Origin: Myoxocephalus aenaeus | Taxonomy: Eukaryota > Chordata > Actinopteri > Perciformes > Cottidae | Length of the DNA stretch: 64,000 nucleotides | Assembly: GCA_038501785.1 (NCBI GenBank) | Contig: JBAMJR010000140.1 | Location: 5,192,501 to 5,256,500 of the forward strand | Direction: 5' to 3' | Shown here: one piece after another, positions 1 to 12,359 of the stretch | How the letters are laid out: every line of letters begins with the position of its first letter | Position numbering within the stretch: position 1 is the first letter of the stretch | Notes under the pieces: generated by a model | Told to the model about the DNA's origin: nothing | The model's database searches: none | The model's input: the letters and a program-made list of their open reading frames with translations, nothing else | Program-made: the position numbers and the translations under genes

Positions 1-912
1 CACGTGAAATCCAGTTGACAAGACTAGACAAAAGCTTGAAAAGGTGTTTGTGTGTTCGGTTTGGGTGATGCCATTTCATGCAATGCACCATGGCTCTCAG
101 GATGCATCATTGCTGAGACACAAAAAGGAAAGAGCATTAGAGGGCCTGTCTGCTCTACACTACTCTGTTCTGGTCTGTTGTGTTGCGTTATGGAGCTAGC
201 CTGGCTTCTAGCCCTAGCTTGAGTGCTCTCTCCACTCCACCATTGTTCCATTTGATAGCACTAAGTGACTGATTTAGGTTCAATGCCTGCATGGAGCAGA
301 CAGGCCAGCTGTGGGTTAAGCAGATAGCATTCAAGTGAGCTAACCCAATTCAAACCCAATCAAGCCGGGATTTATTGTTGGGGTCTGTATTTATAAATCT
401 GATAGTCTGCATCAGTCCCTTGACTTGCACCAAGAGAGACGGGCCTTATTTCTTTTAGCGGAGGACTATAAACGGCAAACCATGTTTTCCAGCAGGGACA
501 TAAATTTAAGGATTTGTAGACATTACCGCAAATGCACATGAAGAATGGGAGGGAGGGACAGGGCCACAGGAAGTGGAGATGGCACAGCTGCAGACATGGC
601 TCCATGGTTCACAAATATAGTCTGTCTGTCTTTCTGGGAGAGGATGCAATTTCACACCAACCGAATCATACCATACCACATATGAAAGCAGAATAAAAGC
701 AATCAATACTTAAATACAGGCTGTCTGTGGATAGCTTTTATTTAAAAAAAAAATGCACTGTGACTTGTAATAACATTTGACTGACCTGTCAATCATTTTC
801 AGTCATGAGGTGGATTTGGAATTCCTTCGCTGCTTTGTTAGTTTGAGGCCAACACTGCCTCCGAGATAAATGGATAAATGCACGACATTTTAAACAGGGT
901 ATTCTTTTGTGT

Positions 913-915
<3 letters not shown>

Positions 916-951
<36 letters not shown>
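916..951. repeat. (AT)n microsatellite
   Basis: About 18 uninterrupted AT units. Confidence 0.95.
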
Positions 952-954
<3 letters not shown>

Positions 955-1593
955 GACCCATATTCATACCTAAATTAGGATTTTAGCTTGCAACTAACAG
1001 CTAAAAAGAGGGCAGACAGTTTCTTTAGAACTTAATCGTAATTTTTCACCGGGTGACAGACTGGTCTAGTAATAGCTGTGTCTGGGGTCGTACGTACAGG
1101 GTATTTTATATACTTGTCTCACACGTCCTTGACTGTCACAAATATCAACGTCTGACATTTTCCTCCATTTTGTTACATGTCGGACATAAACACGGTGTCG
1201 AGAGTTGGACATTTTTAAAAGAGAACATTTCCGCCGTCCGGCACGTCCCTGTTGACAACCACAGCGGTTCCTAAACTTGACCCCATGTGTGGAAAACTTT
1301 GCTATTTTCAAACAGTAATCAAAACACTTGTCAAAATGCGACCCAATCACATGCCTCAAGAGCAAATTCACCCGTAGTCAACTCATGCACGCTTTAATCC
1401 ACCATTTTGAGAACGCTACCAGGAGGGGGGACGCATCGCTGATTAATAAACACAAACTAACAAGGCCCCAGAGTGAGCTATCCATAGGCATTAAATATTA
1501 CGCTTTTATTGTGACTGTGAGTATACATGTGTGTTTGGATGCATCTGTGTGTGATATATGAGTACACACTGTATGTACATGTGCATGTGTGCA

Positions 1594-1621
1594 TGTGTGT
1601 GTGTGTGTGTGTGTGTGTGTG
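1594..1621. repeat. (TG)n microsatellite
   Basis: About 14 TG units, preceded by imperfect GTGCATG repeats. Confidence 0.95.
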
Positions 1622-3466
1622 ACTGAACTGAAGGGAGGAGAGAAGGAGAAGTCTCTATGGCCAGGCAGGCTGAGCCCGGCTGGCGACTGTCCAGAACAGG
1701 AGCCTAAGGCGTGGGCATGAACAGGCCTGTCAGTCCCCCGATCCTTTAATGATTGATCCAAACTAGATAGCCATCATTACCATTCGTGCACTCTCTCTCT
1801 TACCCAGGTCTCCCTTCCTCTGTCTAATTTTACCTTCCATTTGCATGTTCCCATGGACTAATTAAATCTTTCCCTTTCTCTGTCTCTCTCTCTCTCTCCG
1901 TCTTTCTTTGTCTCTCCGTGTCCACTGGTATGAAAAATAATGCAGCACATTTTTGGCACATTATTATGTATGAAATGTGAGGCCATAATGTATTCCAGTT
2001 GGTTGAAGTTCTCTAGACCATGTCTGTAATGAGCACAACAGAAGTAAGGCTTGCTGCACTGCCTGTGTGAATGCCATATCTCCCTTTTCTCTCCTCTCCC
2101 TCCCTCCCTCTCTCTCTAACTATCTCCCTCTGCTGACCTTCCCTCTGTCCACCATCCACACACTCTCTTCAGTCTCCAACCCTTTACGGCTGAGGTTTTC
2201 TCCTCCGTGATCATTTTGGTTCGTAGTTCTGTCCCACTTGGCTTTAATTTACAGTGTGAAAATAATTAGAATCTCACTTTTGCGAAGACTGGAGTGAAAA
2301 TGTAAACAATGCTTCCCTGCGGGCGGGTGCTTCATCACTTTGACAGGTGCATTTGAATTTGCCTGGGTGGCGGACAGGCTTGGTTATTTATGTGTCAGTC
2401 GCACATGGAAGCCCCGGTTGTGGCTGGGACTACGGTTGGGACTGAGACTAGGGACGAGATTGAAGCTCTGTTGAGTGGGGGATGTCGGGTTGGATTTGGG
2501 AGAAAACAGAGGATGGTGTTGGTTCTGCACCTGGTACCTGGGATGGGGCCGTGCCTGGTTCTGGCGGTATTGGCAAAGGAGCTGGATGTGCAGTGCAGCT
2601 TGTGCTGTGGCTGAGGACAGATTCATGGCTGAAGGGAGGAGAGGGCTGAATGCGGCAAAGTACTATTACCTGGAGGAGGCCGGATTTCGAGTAAGGAAGA
2701 GAAGGAAGGCTGAGTTTGGGCATGGGTTGGTGCTTGATTTGGTGCTATCTGTTTTTGGACTTGCCTGGTACTGTCACGCTTTAATGGCTCCAGATCTTAA
2801 GTACAGCTTCCGATGTAGAAAGAAATTTCGCGCACACAGATCTTTTGAATGTTTTATAATGTGCCGAGTCACCTGCTTATTAACCAATCTTCTGTAATTA
2901 CATTTTGATGTTGTTGCCAAAAATTAACCAAATCTGAGTCACACAAGTGTCTGCGTCCTCCGTCAGAAAACTTTTGAGACTCTTTGAAATACATATTTTA
3001 AAGCAGTTCTGGTTGTTGTCCACATGGCAACGGATGTAAAATAATAATAATCTCAGGACAATGGAAGCTGTTCCGGAATGCGTGATTGTTAAACCAAATA
3101 TGCTTTTGTGACAATAGATTAGCATTCTGAGTTGTATGCCTGATCGACATGAGGCGCATATGCTCATAACAACTCTATCAACCACTGCATGGAAGCTACT
3201 GTATCTGAAACCGGACCATTCATTTCTGTGGCCTATCCTTTTCTATCTGTTGTGTTTATATCGTCACTGTCACATATTTAGGGGTTTTCGTTTAACACAG
3301 ATTTTTTTTTTTTCCAATCCAAAACAAAAAGCGGTCATAGCATGAACATAAAGTGGGCACAGGAGAACAGATAGAAGGAGAGGAGCATCAATGATTATTG
3401 CCAAGTGAGAGAAGAGGTAGACATGGTTGCTTCTTTTGTCCACAGATCCTCATCCACATGCGCGCA

Positions 3467-3470
<4 letters not shown>

Positions 3471-3550
<80 letters not shown>
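3471..3550. repeat. (CA)40 microsatellite
   Basis: An 80-bp uninterrupted CA tract preceded by CGCGCACGCG. Alternating purine-pyrimidine can form Z-DNA. Confidence 0.97.
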
Positions 3551-3551
<1 letters not shown>

Positions 3552-3878
3552 CCACGCTCACAACAGACAAAGCCTCACACAGTGTGAGGCAACGCATGCG
3601 TGCATCTCCAGTGCCTGCGGGCGCTTGGGGCTAGGCAGCAGGGAGTGGGGGGAGGGAGGAGGGAGGGAGGGGGAAATGGGGGTGAGGAGTGTGTACTGTG
3701 CAGAGGCTCTCTGAGCTATAGAGGTACAATCCCTCCACTCCGCCCCCACTACCACCACCACCCTGTCTGTCAGAGCTGGCCCGGGCTCAAGGCCTGTTTG
3801 CTGAGCACTGGGTTCACACCACAGACACTGACTGCATGTAGGCACACACACATGCCAACACGAGCCCACGGACACACG

Positions 3879-3882
<4 letters not shown>

Positions 3883-3934
<52 letters not shown>
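3883..3934. repeat. (CA)n microsatellite
   Basis: About 26 CA units. Confidence 0.96.
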
Positions 3935-3936
<2 letters not shown>

Positions 3937-4435
3937 CACTGGACTCGCACACCAATTTGAAATAACAGGCACGTATACTGTAGTGCAGATTCAAAGGCTC
4001 TGTACGTCAGGGGTCACACTGCGCACATGCACATGCTCATTCACAGAGATATTAATGTGTGCATACACACACAGATGCAGACGCACTGGCTTCACGCAAC
4101 ACATACATGGTCAAGACAGGCCACAGCACATTGCACATGGCTGGGAACAGACCAAACCACAAAGCATGAAAGACCACGACACACATGCATGGATAAGCCA
4201 AGCAATGTCAGCCATTAGAATGGAAATAGATATGCTATTATTGTAAATTTGGCCAATATGTGGACGGTCGGCAGATATAATTGGAGCAGCTTGAAAATGG
4301 CATGGATGCACACTGTCTGCGTTGGGCTTGATTTGGCTGAAGCAAAGGTCTGCGTCTGGTTAACCGCACCACTGGACAAGACAGGTCACCCATTCACATT
4401 TGCATGCGGGGACACACGCACATGTACACACACGT

Positions 4436-4455
4436 ACACACACACACACACACAC
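4436..4455. repeat. Short (CA)n microsatellite
   Basis: About 10 CA units following CGTACACACACGTA. Confidence 0.9.
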
Positions 4456-5402
4456 AGTGACAAAATGGCTCGTACGCTACAGTAGCTTTCATCCACCCTC
4501 CTCTCATTACCGTGCGTATTAAAGCAAAGATCATTGGCTATAAATATTTCAACTTGAGTAATCACGGTTGTGTGCAACAACACACTGCATCCAAAAGTAG
4601 CAGAGACCAAATTGGACTTCGAGAAAAGATAAACAAGCAACAATGACTATATTTACAGTCAGAACTGGACAACTTTAAAAGAGATTATCCGGTGAGATTA
4701 TATCTCTGAGTGCCTGAGATAATCCAGAAAATAAGATATGCATAATTTACTGTTACTAATCTCCTTGCAGAAAATAAAGTCTACTCGCAGCCTACAGTAA
4801 ACAACTCTGATAGTCACCCATTCTACTTCCACACATGTCTGAATCACCCTAAGGAGATGACTTTTCCAGGTTTGTTCTGGAGCCCGTTGAAGTTTACCTG
4901 CAACTTTATTGAACAAAGGAAATGTGTGCTCAGGGATAAAGTACCAGGATGATTAAATTAATGACTCAATCTGCAAATGTGTAACAAGTTCAAACCTGCC
5001 ACACATAAACCAGATGCATGATATGAAGTGACAACACTTTTGTGGAAGTGAACATATTAGCCAGAAGATGGTATATAGGATTAATTTAAGAATAAATAAA
5101 GGATACGCAGCCATGCACATTAAAGTGAATGTCTCTACTGAAACTAATACAGTGTTTGTAGACAAGCCCACTTCTGGTAAATCCTTGATAACACACTTTT
5201 TTTTTTTTCACTGGTACACGTACATTCAGACGTTGAGCTCAATTCTCAACATTTCAGGAGCTCAGGCTCCGTATTAAGATGCTGCAGACAGATGTCAAAG
5301 TTGAGCATTGCCTTTGATATCCAAAATTTGACTTTGGAGTAGCTTCAACCTAATCAGGCCTCGGAGGCTGGAGGTGATAAGTATCCGAGCCAATAACCAA
5401 AA

Positions 5403-5545
<143 letters not shown>

Positions 5546-6583
5546 TCTCTTTAAGGTTATGAGTGAAACCCTTGTGAAAAAAAAAAAAAAATCTCCAAAT
5601 GTCTATTCCTCCTCGGGATGTCATGTGGGTCTGTTAAGATGCGACACCTGTCACAATCACCAGACCTTCCTCATCCCCTCCGGGCCGCAGGAAGCGGCCA
5701 AGGTCAAACTCTTTAAAGGAGAGGAAGGGAGAAAGGGGGAAAGAAGTGACTGACGACGGACAGTCACAAAGAATCAGATCTGTCAAGTTCAAGCTGTAAA
5801 ACATGTGTGGAGTCAGAGGCTGCGTCTGCGTCTTCGTATCTGTGTGAGTGAGCGTTACGTACAAAGCTGTCGCTGCGTGTACGCAAAGTATGATTTCATG
5901 CGGTCCATCCCGTGTAACATTTCTCCAGCTGACCTAATTCAACAACACAATACTTACATCCTATTGGTCTAATGTAACCCTACTCAATAAAACCGTTTGG
6001 TTAAATCACATTGTATATATAAAACCTCCGGAACTGACAAAAGTCATATTCCGCTTTGTTCCCGATTTGTTGCCTTCTGTTTCACATCATGGGATGGCAG
6101 GGGGGGGGAAAGGACAGAGCTCTGTAGGACAGAGGAAGAAGGAGGGGAGGTAGAGGATGAGAGGAAGGAAGGAAAGACGAAGAAGCATCTCAAAGTGGTG
6201 AAAACCTGTCGTCGATTTAATCTCCTCCAGCTGTAAATGTTTTGACAGCTGACGGGCGAAAAAATCTCTTCCTCACTAACAGAGTCACAAGGTGAGTGTC
6301 CGAAACACAATCTTTTGAAATACAGCCTCCAAGAATCCCGGCTTGATCCATTTGTGTGACACGGGGGTTGACCATACAGGCTGCTCACCAAAGGCACTTC
6401 CTTTTTCTTTTCCACTCCCTCGCTCCCTCCCTCTTTTCCTTCTGACAGAAAAGCCTGCCCAGGCCCAGTCTTTGGTAGATAATGACATCCTCTCCCTGGA
6501 TTAATTGTGAGGGACACATTAAGCAATGGGGCTGACACTCCCTGTAATTAAACTGTTCACACCGACGAGTTCATACGGGAACA

Positions 6584-6586
<3 letters not shown>

Positions 6587-6671
<85 letters not shown>
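6587..6671. repeat. (TC)n microsatellite, 85 bp
   Basis: An uninterrupted polypyrimidine mirror repeat. Such tracts can adopt intramolecular triplex (H-DNA). Confidence 0.97.
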
Positions 6672-6678
<7 letters not shown>

Positions 6679-7523
6679 TGGAATTGTTGGCCTGTTTAGA
6701 AACGGGAGGAGACATTGTAGTGGTAGGATTGTGAGGAAAGGGAGTGCATCACCTTGTGAGATTTGTTGGACTCTGCCTGTGTTCACAGAACTAGAATAAC
6801 CATATTGACCAGAATAATAAACCCCTGATTCCAGGATGAACTCACCCTTCTTTTGGGATGAGCAGGATTTTCAAAAATGAAGTCAATTGAAAAATAATCC
6901 CTCTCAATCATCAATAATGACTCACAAGTGTGAGGCAGCGCCTGTATCTGCATCGTCCCTTCTGCCTGTTTTTTCTTAAGTAGCACTCAAGGTACCACAT
7001 CGTAAGCATGCAGCCATGCTACAAAAATGGCCGACACAGTGCCAAAACAAGGCAAATATAGAGCGAGGTGAAATGCAGAGTGAAAGAAGCTTTCAGTCTT
7101 TCAGCCGCCGGCAAACACCCGAACCCTCATTGAGCTGGTGAGAAGGGGCCAACTTTGAATGTTGTGTTTAAAAAGAAAATGGGACCGATCCAATCCAATA
7201 TCAGTATCGGGTGATGTAAAATGCCATTTGCTTTATCATAGTGATGATCCTGTTGCTCGTTTAACAGGTGGTGAGTGTCACTCCCAATACAGAATCATTC
7301 AGACGCTTAACTGACAGGACCTGTCGTTTGTCTTGCCATGATTAACAAATCAGTCTCTACTTCCTCAATTCTACATCCAACACAAACAGATTTCTGGCCT
7401 CGCCTTGTATTACTTGATCATAATTATTTTGTTCACACCACACACTATTTTGCAGTCTCACACATTGTTGTTTTTAACTTATTTCATAGTTTTTTTGATG
7501 GTTCTCTACACAGTTCTTGCACT

Positions 7524-7529
7524 TTTATT
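7524..7529 (-). terminator. Candidate poly(A) signal AATAAA
   Basis: This is the canonical hexamer in transcript sense, about 810 nt beyond the candidate stop. It lies in AT-rich DNA, where chance hits are common, so support is weak. Confidence 0.25.
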
Positions 7530-7880
7530 TAAAATATTCACTTTGAAAACTCTATGAAGGAGTTTATACATTTTCCTAATTTTATGCACAAAGATATCCA
7601 AATGATATCGGTATCAGCAGATTCAAATTCAGGTATGGAATAAAAGAAAAAAAAATCATATCTACAAACCACAAACAACAAATTCCTTTTTAAGAAACAC
7701 CTCAAACGAGAGACCATCTTTTGATTGGTTCACACCAGCCGTCATGCCAAATCCTTGTAAAGTGGGAGGGCCAATGACTCCTTCCTCACTTCCTACCTCC
7801 CTACTTCCGATACCCTTGCTGAGACCACACCCATCTCTAAAATCAGTCTTCATTTTGATCTCAACTGCACACCTGTAAAG

Positions 7881-7886
7881 TTTAAT
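7881..7886 (-). terminator. Candidate poly(A) signal ATTAAA
   Basis: ATTAAA in transcript sense lies about 450 nt after the candidate stop at 8338 and is followed within 20 nt by a GT-rich GGTGTG element. A canonical AATAAA occurs at 7524-7529. Either would give a 3' UTR of 0.45-0.8 kb. No transcript evidence is available. Confidence 0.25.
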
Positions 7887-8337
7887 GACAGGATCTAGCA
7901 CGATTGAGACGCTTTCGCGGTGACAAAATCTGTCTACAGACATGCAGACAGACATATAAACACCTGGCAAAGTACACTCACTGTCGCGGCTGGGAATAAA
8001 ATGACTCACATTAAATACATACTCACATTTGATGAATCCGATGGTGGAGAGAGAAAGACTAACCTTACAGAAAATCTAACGTGCAGACATTGTGCAAAAT
8101 GCACAAGGACAGAGTAATGGAGAGAAGCGCCCGTAGCTCATTTAAGGAAGAGGTGGGTTCATGTTAAATGTGCACAAAGAGCCCTTAAAAGAACTGTTGT
8201 GTGAAAAGTTGTTCTTTAAGTAATTTGTTACCATAAAATCGTATACGTGTGAACTGGAAAGGAGGTGAGAGGGGACATCTGTTTGATCTTTATCTGTCTT
8301 TTTCCCCCCGTCTTTTTTTAACCGCTATGTACCGTCT

Positions 8338-8526
8338 TCACACATTACTGCCCAGCAAAGTCCGTGACCTTTTCATGAACACAGGCATGTAGCCTTTGCA
8401 GTCATATCTCATATTGAGCTCCCTAATGCTCTGACTGTGGATGCTGTGCTTGCTGCTACGTCGCTCCTGTCCTTGCCCGCCTGCTTTGCTATCGCCTCGG
8501 GCCATCGGGGCCTTCAGTGCTGTCCA
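8338..8526 (-). CDS. ofcc1: ofcc1 candidate terminal exon 20 with stop codon
   Basis: This 189-nt segment (62 codons and TGA at 8338-8340) follows a strong pyrimidine tract ending TTTTTTAG. It opens in phase 0, as exon 19 requires. It encodes WTALKAPMARGDSKAGGQGQ, ERRSSKHSIHSQSIREL, NMRYDCKGYMPVF and MKRSRTLLGSNV. The first half is GC-rich with coding-like third positions in a mostly AT-rich intron background. The longest ATG-initiated reading is only about 53 codons, so length filters would drop it. I do not recognise the sequence. The call rests on phase, acceptor and composition. Confidence 0.55.
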   Translation of the reverse strand, partial: WTALKAPMARGDSKAGGQGQERRSSKHSIHSQSIRELNMRYDCKGYMPVFMKRSRTLLGSNV

Positions 8527-8810
8527 CTAAAAAACTAAGAAAAAAAACCCATCCGCTGTAATTGAAGAAGCCACTCTAATGTGACATGCACATGCGGGCT
8601 GGCAGAAAGGTTTGCATGCATGTACTCACACTTCCAAATGTGCATGATGGAAGACACACATGCACAGACATACTGTATAAATGCACACTGTGCACAGGCT
8701 TGGACTCATACACAGGAAGCTAAGCACACGAATGCACACACATGCACCACATTGCTCTTTGGTAGAGGTTATTGGGGGGTTGGTAGGACTCCGGTGATCC
8801 CATGTTAATG

Positions 8811-8811
<1 letters not shown>

Positions 8812-8845
<34 letters not shown>
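8812..8845. repeat. (CA)n microsatellite
   Basis: About 17 CA units in the intron between exons 19 and 20. Confidence 0.95.
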
Positions 8846-8847
<2 letters not shown>

Positions 8848-11821
8848 ATAGACCAGTAGTTGCCCTCTGACTCTAGACGACCCCTCCTGAAGCACTCAGC
8901 TCCTCCTCTCCTCTCCTGGTGTTCCTGTGTTGCTGTTATGGGTTCCTGTTGAGGAGCTGAGGGTTCTATTGTTGTGTGACAGCGGTTCCTGTGTATCATG
9001 TCACGGCCTACTGCTCCCTCTGTCCGCCTTCCCCTCCAACGCCTCTTTTTCCTTTGCTTGAGTTTAGATTTGCGTCTCGGATGACCTCATCCGCACTTTA
9101 CTGTACCGTTGGCACGGCAAGACTGATGAATAAAGCAGGGGAAGTGCTACATGGCATTGTTGTCTCGTAAATAGAGTGAACTGAATTACTGCAGAGAGTT
9201 AAGAGGCCACTATGATGCCTATGAAATTATGGTAAATAGGGTATATTTAGTGTGTTGCACGTTTTTGCTATATAGCTATACATCATAAGGTTTTGAAAGG
9301 CAAGGCAATATAGAATATGTCTGAATTAACTTTTGCAATTTGATTAAAGCAACAAATGTTCCTTTTTGTCGCATGGTAATTGATTTTTTTGGGCTTTTTT
9401 TTTTTCACATGGTAATGACCCGGGTATCTCTCTGGTTAGATGTTATACCATCATGATGCTGCTGCATACATTAAAATGGAGAACACATCTGACATGATTA
9501 ACAGCCAGCCTCCCAGACTTAGGTTATCATTACCACTCCAATCTGTGCTGTTTGACTCTCAACAGGTTTACTCCCCACCAACCACGCTGCTGTTGCAAAG
9601 CACCTTGGGTGTTCCCAAACTCGCCCGCTGGTAACCCATTACCTAGACATACGGAGACAAACGGCACGAAGGTACGCAAATGTTGATGCAATCAGGTTGC
9701 GAAAACATCTCCAGGGCCACCGCCCCCCATCATGCTCTCTCCCTCCTTCCCCACTTCTTTTAATCTCTCCCTCTCTCCTTCAATTATCACAATGTCACCA
9801 CCACCACCAACGGGAAACTTTCCTTTCAGTGATATAACAGGAGAAGAGCTTTGCAGCGGGTGAGCCGGCGCTCTACTCTGTCATTGTCATGGCCGTGGCT
9901 CTGACAAAACAGTTTGCGTACCTGCTTAAGTATTACAGAAATTAACACCTCCCTTCCAGGTACAGTAATCAGCGGGGTGACGGGAGACAATTAATTAGGT
10001 CCATCTGCATCACTGCCTTTACATAATTAATGGGGCTCATTACTGAACCACTAGTATGATGTGGAGCATGCTAGCACACTCATTTTCTACAGCATCGAAC
10101 GCAGTAGAAAAGTGAAGGCTTCTGTTTGTTTGTTTACTCTGCACAAAGTGTACGAGTGTCGATTGCAGTTTCCAAACAAAATACTTCTTATTGGCTTATT
10201 CCAAAGGTTTTGTTGGCCTCCATGATAAACCAGAAGAGCAGAAAATAAATGCTACCAACCCACTGGGTACAAGTCAATGCAAAGACGTTTACTTTACCTT
10301 GATTGCATTATAGAATAGCTATAACAACCCACTCAACCACACTTCACTATAAAGGAGGATATAAGAACATATATTATACATATATGACACTTTTATTTTC
10401 ATTCATAGCTTGTATTGAGGGATTGGAATGAGACTTCAAATGTGCTAATATTTTATGACGTCATCACCCTTAAAAAAAAAAACCTTGAACATAATTCTCA
10501 ATTTGAAGAGTGATTCATCGGATTAAATGAGTTAGTTTTTTTTTCTTCTCATTAATAAGCTTCCTTTGATGAATAAGACTTGTCAGTTTCATCACGTAAA
10601 CATATGTAGGTGCAGACTGAGCGCTGCAGTGCTTGGTGTGTGTGTGTGTGTGTGTTTGTTTGAGAGCACGGGTAACAGAGACAGGGGACGAGAAGGTGGA
10701 AGGTGGACTGTTGTACGCAAGGTTTCTTTTAGTCAGTCGACCACCAGACCAAAATAGTGATATTTTACTAAGCTTATCCAAATCCGCCCAACCCGCATCA
10801 CCTCTGGAATAGTATACAAAAAGTAAAGCCTAACAATAATATTAGTACATGTAGCAAATGTGTCCTTCATCTGCAACTGTGCAGAAATAACAGATTTAAA
10901 AAGAACAAATAGACAATAGAAAAGGCGTGCAGAATTTAAATGTTGATTTAGAATTTAAATACCAGCATTATTCAATATAACCCTAAACATTACATGAATT
11001 AAAAATAAAAAATAAAGTAAGAATGGGACATAAAGTATGTACAAGTTGTGACTTCTGCTACACCTGTACATAGCAGTGGAGAATCCAAAGTGTGAGACAA
11101 GTCTTAAAGAATTTCAATTATGAAAAATGCCATAATTGGTGTGTGAGCTAATGCCTCCTGTCAGCTGTTATCCACAACACTTGGGTCTAATGAGCTTTGA
11201 CGGAAACTCGTTCTTTTTTTCTTTCCTTTCTGGGATAAAATTAAAAGAACACACAGGTAGATAGATCCTTGACTCATTCACACCTCATTGCTTAGCTGGT
11301 AAGCTCCACTGCTGACATCTTAACCCGAGAGTCATATTTAAACCTTGAAGAAACTCAAATGATCATATGGCATGGATGAATCTATAATATAAATTTAATT
11401 GGTGAGAAAGTAAAATTAGATTATGTTTTATTACTGCCTTGTGAAAATTACAAGTTTGATAATAATAGGCCATTTGCAAGTTGGTTATTGAATGTGGATT
11501 CTTTTTTTTTTTTTTTACTGTTTCAGTGCTGGAGGGAGGTAGAGACTCAGAGAGATTTTGCTGACTTCTGAGTTACAGCACATCCGGGAAACTGCTTTTC
11601 AGCTAATTGATTATAATCATCTTTCATTTGTTTTTTACTTGCTATTCTGTTTTGTGTTCCTGACGAGAATAAACAGTGGTTAAGTCATGAAATTACACCC
11701 GCCATTGGGAAACCTCTGATGCTCTGCACACTGCAAATGAATTTCCTTCATTAAAGCCACATTGTATAGCGTGCTTCTTATATGTTGTAACACCAATTAC
11801 TAGCCTGCTTGTCCCAATACG

Positions 11822-11863
11822 TGGTCACATCACGTGTAGTTGAGTCTCCACGTGATGTGACCA
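11822..11863. repeat. 15-bp perfect inverted repeat with two CACGTG E-boxes
   Basis: The left arm TGGTCACATCACGTG (11822-11836) and right arm CACGTGATGTGACCA (11849-11863) are exact reverse complements around a 12-nt loop. Each arm ends in CACGTG in a TCACGTG context, the kind bound by MITF/TFE and related bHLH proteins. Confidence 0.85.
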
Positions 11864-12359
11864 GTGGTGACAGTTCAGGTACACGAGACCCTGATATTCA
11901 GGTAAAAAGAGGGCTGACTGGTCAAGCAAAAGGCTAACTGGCTGACATATTTCTAACTTGTTTCTATGAAAGGTTTTCCGACTGATGCACAGTCAAGCAA
12001 CAAATTACGAAACTGTGATCCAATGCAGCTGGAATGCCTCTAAAGGTGCAAGAGAAGAGGCTCTAAAATGACTGCAGCATGTTGTAACCTACCTCGACTA
12101 CGAACATTTTCCATTTCCAGTTGCCCTGTCTGGCACCTGACATATAAATACAAATTAGTCTAAAACAAACAAGAAGCATTTGCAGTTCCTGCTTGCCCCA
12201 GATCTGATTTGTTGAAAATGTCATTCTTTTTCCTTTCAAGAGCGTATACTGTTCAATAACTTTCTAAAATTGGCTCGATATCAGCCTGCTGCTGTTCCTG
12301 TGAGTACCTTGTTTTCCTTCTCCTCATCCCTCCTTTCTCTCACTCAGCTAATGAAGGCC

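Noticed and set aside
2448..2723. Minus-strand Pro/Ser-rich frame as the last ofcc1 exon
   Set aside because: All three minus frames are open there and its acceptor is poor; the 8338-8526 exon fits better.
3388..3950. Open frames reading THTHTH or CVCVCV
   Set aside because: They are translations of (CA)n/(TG)n tracts; the same applies at 5295-5753, 20913-21625, 28577-28895, 36709-37176 and 55455-55939.
5650..5712. Exon-like minus-strand segment (EFDLGRFLRPGGDEEG) after a pyrimidine tract
   Set aside because: Its frame needs two leading bases, whereas exon 19 leaves in phase 0; the donor (GTGTCG) is weak.
6571..6786. RERERE/SLSLSL open frames
   Set aside because: They are translations of (TC)n/(GA)n tracts; the same applies at 32298-32530 and 51975-52178.
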